Shown here one piece after another: positions 7,928 to 16,985 of a DNA stretch of 21,876 bases (position 1 is its first letter; every line of letters begins with the position of its first letter). The DNA is taken from positions 35,605 to 57,480 of the forward strand of contig QKYT01000539.1 of NCBI GenBank assembly GCA_003550305.1, read 5' to 3'. Below the pieces are notes generated by a model that worked only from the letters and a program-made list of their open reading frames with translations, was not told where the DNA came from and ran no database searches. A program made the position numbers and the translations under genes. The stretch comes from Glomus cerebriforme. Lineage: Eukaryota; Glomeromycota; Glomeromycetes; Glomerales; Glomeraceae.

Positions 7928-10826
7928 ATGGCTAAAAAAAAGAACTTCGAGCATTACTAGCAGATGTATTTGTACATAAAAACTGGACAAACAATTCTCA
8001 AGAAGACGCGCTTCAATTTTTAGAAATTCATAATTTGTTACTGGAGAATTTAAAGCAGGATAGTAAGTGGAAAATATGATATAATGATAAAAAAAAGGGA
8101 ATTTATATACTTCAATGTTCTTGTGGAAGTGATATGACATCAAAATCTTCTTCAACAAGAAAAAATCACCAAGTGTATACTTATGTTAGTTGTTTAGCAT
8201 TTGCTAAAATTAAAAAGAACCATGACAATAATTATATAGAATTGGATAGTTATTTAGAGCATTTAGATATATGTGTTAACTTGAAACCACAGCAACTACC
8301 ACCACTTTGTATTAATAAAACAGTTAAAATTATAGCAATAAATATGTTAAGAGCTCAAGTTCATCCAGCAGCGATTTTAGAGGATAATATGAAATTTATA
8401 GAGTTAAATTTAGGAGGAAATGTTTTAATAGACAATGAAAGATTTTTATTAACTAGTCAAGATATTATCAACTTTAGGAATTCAATGACAAAGGATATTT
8501 GGGGTATTGATATCAGGAGTAGTGTTGAAAAAAATATCCATCAACTTTTTGAAATTAATGATGATGAAACAATTAAAGCTTCTACTATTTATTATAAACC
8601 TAAACAATCTAATCAAGATAGATTAATGTTGGTTTTAGCAACTCCAGAACAAAGAAAAATAGCTTGGAAACATGGTCATAATGGAATTATACACTTCAAT
8701 GGAACTTTTGGATTTTCTAACAAAAAAGTTTTATTATTTGTCCTTTTAGTAGTAAATCAAGATAATAAAGGAATTCCAATAGGATATTTGTTATTTTCTG
8801 CAGCTAGTGGAGCACAGAAAGCTAGTAATTCTTATAATCATTCAATTTTAAAAGAATTATTAAAGTAATATAAAGACAAATTATCTATTGAAAATAATTG
8901 TGAATTTCTTCCAAAAGTAAGTAGCATAGTTTATTTATTTTTTCACTTTAAAAATCACATTTATAATATTAAAATTTAATTTAATTAGGTGGCTAGATAC
9001 TGATCATAAAGAAAGATTAGCATTATTAGAGGTTTGGCCGCACATACATCTTTTATTATGTGAATTTCATATTATCCTATATTGGAAAAATAAAATGAAA
9101 CATATGTTAGGTAGTCATGGTGGTTATGATGTTGTTTCTTATCGAAAAGATATGAAAGAATATTTAAATAATAACATCAAAAGGTAAGTATCTTAATAGA
9201 TTATTGAATTACGAAATTTATTGATTAATTTAGCCGTTAATAATTATATTATAACAAAATTTTTTCTTAGAATTAAAAGTGCACAAAATCATGAGGCAAT
9301 TGTTAATATTCTTTCTAATATGGAACAACACTTATTGGTATGAATATATTTTTAAAATTAAATTAATTATTTTTTTCTTAATATATATAATTTGTTTATT
9401 TTTTTTAAAAGAGCATTTTACAACAAAACCATCTAAATTCTAAAATATTATCTATTGTTAATGGTGGGTTAGAATTTATTAAATATTTTAAAGAGCATTG
9501 GATTGGAAATATAGAACTTGGCTGGACCTATTTTGGTAGATTAATTGCTGCAAATATCTTAAATATACCTGTTAATTCTATTCCAAATACTAATAATCAC
9601 CTTGAAGCTTTTAATAATCAATTAAAATCTCACCAATTAGATAGATTTAAAAATGGAGGACATTTACTAAGACTAGATATTTTGAGTATATTGCTTATTA
9701 AAAGTATTACACCAAATCTTTTATTACGTATAGATCTTAAAAAAAATTAGATATAACATTAGATGCAAGATTATTCATTATACTTCTAAACCAAGAGAAT
9801 CTGATCAAAATTTACAAAGATTCAAACAAAGAGCTTATTTTATACCAGATAAACAACGTGATCAAAAAGCTCAAATTATTATACAAGAAAAAAAATAATT
9901 AATATAGAATATACAAATAATTCATTATTATTATGGATTAAATCAAGTGGATCAAATCAGATTGAACAGCAAACTTATATAGTATCCTTATTACCTAGCA
10001 CTTATTGTCAATGTCTTGATTTTTTATCTAGAGGCGGTGCTTGTAAACACATTCGTGCTGCTATAATATGGATTAATTGGCTTCGATCACAACCCTCTGA
10101 AAATATATATTATCCTAATTTACAGCACAATCAGCTACCATTAATTACACTTCCATCACAAGAGGCGGCCTTTAAAGATCAAGCACAGGAATTGTTATTA
10201 TTTGAACAGGAATTACAAGAAGCATATACAAATGATAATACATTAGAAGGTGATTTTATTTTTGGTTATTATTGCATGCTTATTTTATTAAAATATCTTT
10301 TATTAATAACGTTAATTTTTATCATAATCTACAAAGTATTGAATTCAATTTCATCTAATTCTAACAGTGCTATTACAAATAATAATACTAATGATAAAGA
10401 TAAAGATGAAACTACTACTCAAGATGAAACTATTACTCCAACTGAAGCTACAACTCCTCGCGCTCCTCTTTCTCCTCTTAATTTAAGTACAAAACATTCA
10501 ATATCTATTTGGAAGCAAGAATATATTACTTCAATATCAAATCTTCTTGCTGATTTGAATGACTTAATTACAATTGAAAAAAGCATGAATAGACTTACTC
10601 ATAATAGACCAGCTGAGGTTGATTCTAATACAGAGAATATAGCCAAAGAAGTAACTACGTTATTAAATAAATTAAATAATTGTGAAGAGTTAGTAAAATT
10701 AAAGGATATTACTGGAAAGAAAAAAATGGAACAAGAAACAAAAGGAAAATAGAAAGTACTAATGACTTATGTCCCATTTCGCCTTCTAAAAAACAACAAC
10801 GTAAAGATTCTAACAAAACGTTTTAA
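7928..10826 (+). pseudogene. Broken MULE transposase with SWIM finger
   Basis: The reading frame starts near ATG 7925/7928, shifts frame within the first dozen codons, and meets TGA at 8077-8079. It is then open from 8134 to TAA 8866-8868. An N-terminal Cys/His cluster (CSC, SCLAF, HLDIC) precedes the MULE core. The first catalytic position reads HFNGTFGF (codon 8698-8700), Asn where these transposases have Asp. Likely introns are 8917-8988, 9184-9270 and 9338-9411. The second Asp lies in DTDHKE (about 9002-9004), followed by the CEFH C..H motif (about 9058-9069); the Glu is in NNHLEAFNN (9604-9606). After frameshifts near 9745 and 9892 comes the SWIM motif CxC-x11-CxH (10006-10050), then a Thr/Asn-rich tail. 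The original C-terminus probably ended at TAA 10824-10826 in another frame. The longest open pieces are 8134-8868 and 10192-10752. Confidence 0.8.
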
Positions 10827-10892
10827 CAAAAGTGTATACCGAAGTTTTTGTATTATAAAGATAATAAAATAAACGTAGTTTTAAAAAATATT

Positions 10893-11050
10893 CATTTTTA
10901 TTTAAGATATTTAAGATACTTAAATTTTTTTACGCGTTGTATCGGTGTAATAGGTATAATAAAATAGTGATCGGAAAATATGACAAAAAGGGAAATTCGG
11001 ACTGACGATCAAAATAATCTGCATCCGAGGGTGGTGTGGTAAGATGATCC
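10893..11050 (-). repeat. Right TIR of MULE
   Basis: Inverted copy of 7710-7878. It retains CpG sites (for example in TACGCG, GATCG and CCGAGG on the given strand) that are TpG or CpA in the left copy, so it is the better-preserved end. Confidence 0.85.
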
Positions 11051-11058
11051 TTAAACAA

Positions 11059-11459
11059 GTTACACAAATTCGATCTTCATGCGACACAAATCATTTTTTT
11101 AAATGTCTGTTTCATATTATCTTATTTTAAAAAACTTTATTTATCGAAGAAAATTTGATCGTAAAGTTCTTAATGTACAATAATTTGATATTAAAGTAAG
11201 GAATAAACCAAAAAAAAAAGAATAAATATTTTAAATATCTGTTGCTTCATTACAAAGTCCATCTTAAAACAAAATGGTTATTGCTTATTAATTTTATTAA
11301 TTTGGTAAGATATTATATCTCGTCATGTTTTAATTTTCATGTGAAAAAAAAAGAAAAAAATTTTATTAACCTTCCATTTTCGTTAAATACTTTTTTTTTG
11401 TTTTATAAATAGCAACGTAAATTACAAGAAAATATCATATTACTTTTAACACTTAAACT
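11059..11459 (+). promoter_or_regulatory. Upstream region of the acidic orphan gene
   Basis: This is 400 bp of AT-rich non-coding DNA between the right MULE target duplication and the start codon at 11460. A-runs and T-runs (11341-11360, 11391-11402) lie just upstream. No clear TATA or CCAAT element stands out. The MULE lies close enough to have changed upstream control. Confidence 0.35.
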
Positions 11460-12119
11460 ATGTCCGCTAACAAACCACAAAATCCCGCCCTCACTTCCAA
11501 CATAATTTCTCCTCAGTCATCTCAAACTAATTCAAATGAATCCAAATATCTTAGCAATGAAGTAGATGATGAAGTACAAAAAGTACAACAATTATCAAAA
11601 CAATGTGATGATGATGAAGAAGATCTTAGTGATTTAGCAAATGGAGGTTGGGAAGATGATTTTACAGATAATGAAGATGATGATGCTGAAAGTAGGAAAG
11701 AATGGGAAACTTTAGAATTCTTGTGTCAAATAAGCAAGACAAGATCAAATACTTATGAAGATGGAAATGTTGATGTTGAAAATGAAATAGACTCAAAAAA
11801 TAATTCATCTATTATAGATAATAATTTGGAGAAAGCTGATGAAAATAATAATAATTATTCTAATAATAGTGATATCAAAAGAAATAAGATGGAAAAGAAT
11901 GTAAAAGATTGTAAAAATAATGAAAATAATGAGATCAAATCTGATAAGATTATATCATCAATCCATACTTCATCACTTTCTCAATCATATATTAAAAATA
12001 GAAAAAGAAAAGCATCAGAGGATAATGATAAAACTGATGTATCTACTCTCTTTCAAATAACTAAAAAATCAAAGGATGGTGATGGTCTTGAATCTAAAAA
12101 GAATCCTAATAATGCATAA
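11460..12119 (+). CDS. Acidic Asn/Asp/Ser-rich protein of unknown function, 219 aa
   Basis: I do not recognise this protein. It is an intronless frame of 219 residues with an in-frame stop at 12117-12119. The start is the first ATG, with adenine at -3. A strongly acidic patch (about residues 50-77, with DDDEEDLSDLANGGWEDDF) is followed by a short less disordered segment (EWETLEFLCQISK, 81-93). A long Asn/Lys/Glu low-complexity stretch comes next. Near the C-terminus two basic clusters, KNRKRKA (179-185) and TKKSK (201-205), resemble a bipartite nuclear localisation signal. No signal peptide or membrane segment is seen. The composition suggests a disordered nuclear protein, possibly a transcription-related or chaperone-like acidic factor; that is inference. 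It lies 401 bp downstream of the MULE target duplication and 1.1 kb upstream of the MAPKK, on the same strand. Confidence 0.7.
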   Translation: MSANKPQNPALTSNIISPQSSQTNSNESKYLSNEVDDEVQKVQQLSKQCDDDEEDLSDLANGGWEDDFTDNEDDDAESRKEWETLEFLCQISKTRSNTYEDGNVDVENEIDSKNNSSIIDNNLEKADENNNNYSNNSDIKRNKMEKNVKDCKNNENNEIKSDKIISSIHTSSLSQSYIKNRKRKASEDNDKTDVSTLFQITKKSKDGDGLESKKNPNNA

Positions 12120-13251
12120 AGTAGGTTTTAGATGATCTTATTTAATGTATATATCTGCATTTCTTATCTTTGATTGGATTTTATTACATAAATCTAAATT
12201 ATCTTATATTAATTACTATTTATCATAATAAATAATAAAAAAAAAGTTTATATTTGTTTTATTTGAAAAATAAATTTTTGTAAATATATATTTATATTTT
12301 TCTATTATTAAATTAGTAAAATATTTAATAAATAATAAATTATAAAATATATTATCTAATGATACAATTATCAATCAAATTTATGCATACTTCTATGCAT
12401 GCTCTCTGATATCAAATCAAAACATGATTTAATTAAAAATTTTTAATTATTTCCTGGACATAACTTGCACATTTTTACATTCTTAATTAAAGTGAGAAAA
12501 TTGGGGATTGGAGAGAAAAGTTTCCCAAATTTTTTGGAAAATTTCAGTTCTTCCAAATTTTCACACAATTTGGCAATTATACATCTCTATTTATTTGCAC
12601 TTTTTTTTTTTATCTTTGTTGCTTTTCTTCTTTCTATATTTTGAAATAATTTATCTATTAAAAATTTTAACAATAAATCTTTTCTATATGCAAATGCTTG
12701 GATGATAACAATAAAGTCATAAAAGAGTAAGAGAGTATACTTTAATGCTTGCTTAATTTTCTGGAATTTAAGTTTCAATTTAGATTATAATAAATAAACA
12801 TTAAAAAATGACCTCCAGGCAAAAGTGCAAAATAAGACATTTTCAACTTCATCAAAGCATAAAAACCGAAGTTTGTAGTTTCGGATAAACTACAAAGTTT
12901 CTGTAACTGGTAATATTACTGCATGCGCCAATCTCCAAAACATTCTAGTTTCCTGTCACTGAAAGTATTACAAGGAATTTAGCTCTCAGAGCCTGGATTT
13001 GTCAAAATGATATCATTAAATATTTGAATAAGGAAATTAATATAAAATATTGAGAATTTTCTTATTTACTGTAAATACACTTAAGTCGAATTCCCAGAAA
13101 CAAGTTTTCACTTATTTCCTTTGACGAACGATTTTCTGGCGTTCTAAAAGGAAACAACGAAACAAGTTTTTGTTATCAAGAAACGAAATTAAACACTTGA
13201 CATAACATCAAAATTACCTACATATTTTCGTAAAGACAAGACATTAAATCA
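12120..13251. other. Intergenic region upstream of the MAPKK
   Basis: This 1.1-kb spacer is AT-rich. AATAAT/AATAAA-like words at about 12228-12242 probably serve as the polyadenylation signal of the preceding gene. The rest should contain the MAPKK promoter; an ATG-free, A-rich leader runs up to AATCAATGG at 13252. The short open frames at 12508-12705 (+) and 12587-12778 (-) are T/A-rich and overlap on opposite strands, so I do not treat them as genes. Confidence 0.5.
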
Positions 13252-14864
13252 ATGGCGTCAGTTCCGTCAGTTCCAGTCGCAAAAGGTAAACAAATGGTAG
13301 GATCTGGCGCTGGCCGCCGTAATCACCGCAACAATCTCCCAACTCGTCTCGACATCCCTTCCAACTCCCTTACCCCTACTTCCTCAGCTCCGTCATCCCT
13401 TTCTCCACTTATTGTCCCTGCCTCAAATTCTTCAAGTGGATCTAATGCGACTCAACAACAACGATTGACTACTGAGCTTATTACTGCTGTGGGAAGTATC
13501 GGAAGGACAACTCCACAACCTGAAGACGATGGAGGTTTTTTTCATGATGAAACCGTTATAAATGTCTCCGCTCCAGATGGCGAGGAAATAAACACCGCCA
13601 ACCTGAGAGAGTTGATGAGATTGGGTGAAGGCGCTGGTGGTACAGTCACAAAAGTAGAAAATATATCAACTGGCCACATAATGGCAAAAAAGGTGTGTTG
13701 AATGAACTCCTGAAATGTTCATACATTCATCATGTTCGAACGAATTTAATTTTATTTAACTTATTTTATATATATATAATCTTTTTTTATTAGAAAATTA
13801 ATGTTGTCCCAGATCCGAAGATACATAGGCAAATTCTTCGTGAACTTCAGTTTCTTCGTACATGTCATTCGCCAAATATCGTGTCATATTATGGAGCTAT
13901 CTTGGAAGATAGTGATTCATCAATTGCAATTTTCATGGAATATTGTGAGGGCGGTAGTTTAGATGCTATTTATAAAAATGTGAGCAAGAGACAAGGAAGG
14001 ATTGGTGAAAAAATCCTTGGCAAAATTGGCGAATCAGTAAGTTTTATAAACAGACAATCTTTATGAAATTGGATTAGATATTAATTAATAATTTATCTAT
14101 AATTTGCATCAGGTTCTTAAAGGATTGGTATATCTCTATAGTCAACAAATCATCCATAGAGGTTGGAGTTTACATCATAATCACAATATTTTTATTCATA
14201 TTTAAAGTTTAAATAAGTAAAATCTTCGTTTTCTTTACAGATATAAAACCATCAAATATCTTGGTAACCAGAAAAGGAGAAATAAAAATTTGTGATTTTG
14301 GAGTATCGGGCGAATTAGTTTCATCAATGGCAGAAACATTTTTAGGAACTAGTTATTACATGGCTGTAAGTAATAAATTTATATTTGGTTGATTGAATTT
14401 TACTATGAAATTTTGCTCAGCTTATGTTATTAAATATGTAGCCGGAACGAATTCTAGGTTTGCCATATAAGGTATCTACTGATGTATGGTCTTTGGGGTT
14501 AACGATAATGGAAGTCGCACAAAATCGATTTCCATTTCCTTCTGTTTTATCTCCAATTGAATTAGTTACATATATTGCAAACTTGCCTGCTCCTACACTT
14601 TCCGATGAATATGAATGGAGCGAAGAACTTAAAGATTTCTTGAGGATTTGGTACATGATTTTATTAAAAGTATTTAAAGATGATTTACTTTTTGCTTTTT
14701 TTCATGTTTCTAAATGTTTTCTTTTTATTTATAGTTTGGAAAAGGATGGGGAAAAACGACCTACACCTAAACAAATGCTTAATCATCCATTTATTCAATC
14801 GTCATTACAAAGACAAGTAAATTTGGAGTTATGGATTAAACAAGTTTGGGAATGGGAAGATTAA
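13252..14864 (+). CDS. MKK1: MAP kinase kinase, Mkk1/Pek1 (cell wall integrity) type, 398 aa
   Basis: Exons: 13252-13692, 13794-14036, 14113-14161, 14241-14365, 14442-14650, 14735-14864; all introns are GT..AG and the joined frame is open for 398 residues. It phosphorylates a MAPK on Thr and Tyr in a three-tier cascade. The kinase domain shows the glycine loop LGEGAGG (124-130), catalytic Lys147 (MAKK), HRDIKPSN (Asp245), DFG (263-265) and APERI (286-290). The activation loop SSMAET carries the MAPKK phosphosites Ser273 and Thr277. GELV..TF.GTSYYMAPERI and the C-terminal [14 protein letters not shown] resemble yeast Mkk1/2 and fission-yeast Pek1 more than Pbs2 or Ste7. The 120-residue Ser/Pro-rich N-terminus has a possible MAPK docking site: basic RRNHR (22-26), then LPTRLDI. 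The 84-nt fifth intron (14651-14734) has no in-frame stop. AATAAA follows at 14958. Subfamily is inferred; family is certain. Confidence 0.93.
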
Positions 14865-15179
14865 ATTAAATATGTAATTATTTAGTAAATTCAAAATATT
14901 ATCATTGTAATTTACAAAGTGTACACACATATATTTTATTTTAAACATAAATCAAATAATAAACATTATTACTTATAATAATTGTTATCCGGCTTATATA
15001 TTATATTATTTCCGTGAATATTTTAAATTTTTTGCGTATGATACAAAAAATTATAAATTTATTACAAAACTGATTATTAAATCACATTATTAACTAAATT
15101 ATTATTAATATAAATATAATTTTTTAGCTTAGTATAATTTAAAAACTCTACTAAAATACGCATCAAAAGTTAAGAGAAA
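14865..15179. other. Convergent 3' intergenic spacer
   Basis: These 315 bp separate the stop codons of the MAPKK (+) and GRASP (-) genes. AATAAA for the plus-strand transcript is at 14958-14963; the reverse-strand equivalent TTTATT is at 15058-15063. If these are used, the two 3' UTRs end within the spacer without much overlap. Confidence 0.5.
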
Positions 15180-16822
15180 TTATTGTTGTATATTATTACC
15201 ATCATTAGTAATTTCATGATTATAATGTTCTTGTTTTTCATTAATTTCCTCTTCCTCATTAATTTCTTTTTTATTGATTTCACTTTCATTTATAGTATAA
15301 GGATTTGCTCCATCAGATGATGCTATTATATTTTCACTTTCGCTACTTACATTCTTAATAGCAGATGATGATGGTGGATCCATAATCACCTGAAGATTCG
15401 CAGGAGTAAAAAATTCAGCATTTTGTTCATTATTATTATTTTCAATATGATATAAAGTGGGTGTTATAGTATCATTTTCAGGATTATAATGTTGATAATA
15501 AGATGAATTAGTAGGTACCGATGATACTTCTTGTACTAAAACGTTCCATGATAGTGTAAATTCTTGTTCACGAGATTTAAATTTGTTAGTTTTTGGTATT
15601 CTATGAAGATATCTATAAATGGAATCAGTATAAATGATATGTATTGATTTGATGGTAAAATACCATAATATTAATGATGATATTTACCCATAACCAACTC
15701 CACAGCCTAAGGATCCTTCACCACCCCATTCATGATTTGGAACGATTATAACCTTTAATAATAAGGAGTGAATAAACTCCTTAGAATTCTTAAAACTTTA
15801 AATTTCATTATCATACCTCTCTACAAACATCAAAATCAGCATTATACACGTAAATTCGAAGAGACTTTCCTAAATGTTCTTCAATTAAATCATAGAAATC
15901 TGTTTCACTACGTAAAGTAGCATGTGGGGTTCCGATTACATAATCTGTTAATGGGACCTTTAAAGATAAGAAAAATACCCATTTATTAAAAAAAAATACA
16001 TTTATAAAAGAAAATTTTAACAAATAGATAAAATCACTATACCAATCCAGCCATTTCCGCTGGACTATCTGGAGCAATATCCAAAATATGCCATACATGT
16101 TCGTTAATACTCTATAATATTTTAAAGGACGTAAGATTAATAGAATGACGAACTATTATCAAGCAAATCAATAAAAAAAGGATTCATTACCTCGTATGAG
16201 CAATATCGAATACTACAACCTATCCTCAATCAAATCAATTAAAAGTCCGGTTTATTTTTTTTTAAAAAAAAACAAAAATATTTATTTGTGTGTGTAGCAC
16301 AATTCTTACCAATTAATCCATCTTGAGAATTATTTGACCAATTTTTATTTGGAATTAATTTAACTTCTATTTAAATCAAAAAATAAAAACAAAAGTTTAA
16401 GACTTTTTAATAAAAATAATATCAATAAATATATCATCATACCTCTAAATTCTTGTTCTTTTGTAGAATAAATCAATAAAATAACTTCTTTATCAACATT
16501 TTGTAATAATTGTTCTTGAAAGTATGGACTATCGAAATTCTTTCAAAAATAATTCAATGTTAATTATTCATTAAATAAACGAGATTCTCTCCTATTATTA
16601 AATCATACCAATTGAATTCCATTAATTCCAACAATATAATCAAAAAATGGTTCTATTCCTGCAGTATGAGCAGGTGAATTCTCTTGTACCTTTCATAAAT
16701 TGAAAAAAAAGATCGAATTAATATTATCTCTGAATTTCCCGATAAAAAATTGAATAGTTAATAGATACCCGTAATACATGATAACCATTTCCTTTAGCTG
16801 CTGTGCTATGCGTTCCTCCCAT
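15180..16822 (-). CDS. GRH1: GRASP-family Golgi reassembly-stacking protein, 341 aa
   Basis: Exons on the minus strand: 16822-16769, 16689-16609, 16539-16443, 16366-16310, 16219-16191, 16111-16043, 15957-15817, 15752-15688, 15612-15180; introns are 64-90 bp and all GT..AG. The joined frame encodes 341 residues. Two PDZ-like halves form the GRASP domain: [30 protein letters not shown] (split here: GYHVLRVQENSP from residue 13, [12 protein letters not shown] ending near 43) and [19 protein letters not shown] (111-129). The second half ends with CGVGYGYLHRIP (193-204), a family signature. The protein begins MGGTHS, a good N-myristoylation sequence, as in animal GRASP55/65. The tail (205-341) is acidic and rich in Ser, Asn and Glu, like the regulatory tail of GRASPs. 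Expected role: peripheral Golgi/COPII-vesicle tether and unconventional secretion factor; yeast counterpart Grh1. Divergently transcribed from the YEATS gene. Confidence 0.93.
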
Positions 16823-16985
16823 TTTTTTCAAAAAAAAAAAAAACTTAACGGAAAATTACGAAAGATCATCAAAAAAAAACCACGTTAATCAACAATGTCT
16901 ATCCAATCAGATCTGAACCTACGAGATCACGTGCGCAAAATTTTGGTAAAAATTGCCAAGCGCAAATTAGTGTAGCGTCAAAATT
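16823..16985. promoter_or_regulatory. Bidirectional promoter between GRASP and YEATS2-like genes
   Basis: Only 163 bp separate the two divergent start codons. The spacer holds CCAATCAG (CCAAT at 16903-16907), a CACGTG E-box palindrome at 16928-16933 and a short upstream frame on the plus strand: ATG 16895 to TAG 16973-16975, 26 codons, ending 10 nt before the YEATS start. An A-run lies next to the GRASP start. CCAAT (HAP complex) and E-box (bHLH) binding is known biology for these motifs; their use here is inference. Confidence 0.55.

Larger units (their letters stand above)
7710..11050 (+). mobile_element. Mutator-like element (MULE) with long TIRs and 8-bp TSD
   Basis: The element starts GGA and ends TCC, with TIRs of about 169 bp (left) and 158 bp (right). 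It is flanked by a perfect direct duplication TTAAACAA at 7702-7709 and 11051-11058. The interior holds a single broken transposase gene with a MULE core and SWIM zinc finger. A 3.34-kb size, long TIRs and an 8-9 bp duplication fit MULEs. The intact duplication argues for a fairly recent insertion, yet the gene has several stops and frameshifts. Confidence 0.85.

Noticed and set aside
7665..7928. 87-residue plus-strand frame over the left MULE TIR
   Set aside because: It lies in the terminal inverted repeat and spans the insertion boundary, so a native gene is unlikely.
7811..8158. 115-residue open frame on the minus strand
   Set aside because: It runs antisense through the MULE left TIR and the transposase N-terminus; composition is Phe/Leu/Ile-rich and no motif is seen.
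10192..10752. Possible separate membrane protein (hydrophobic LLKYLLLITLIFIIIY stretch)
   Set aside because: The same frame carries the SWIM finger just upstream and lies inside the MULE. It reads as the transposase C-terminus, with the hydrophobic stretch perhaps from intronic or decayed sequence.
12508..12778. Overlapping short frames on both strands upstream of the MAPKK
   Set aside because: They are T/A-rich, mutually antisense and without motifs; AT-run artefacts are the simpler reading.
13735..13750. GTTCGAA-like B-box hinting at a tRNA gene
   Set aside because: It lies in the first MAPKK intron, with no A-box at the right distance and no acceptor stem pairing.
14417..14656. 79-residue minus-strand frame in the MAPKK
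   Set aside because: It is antisense to kinase exon 5, which contains the conserved PERILG..DVWSLG region.
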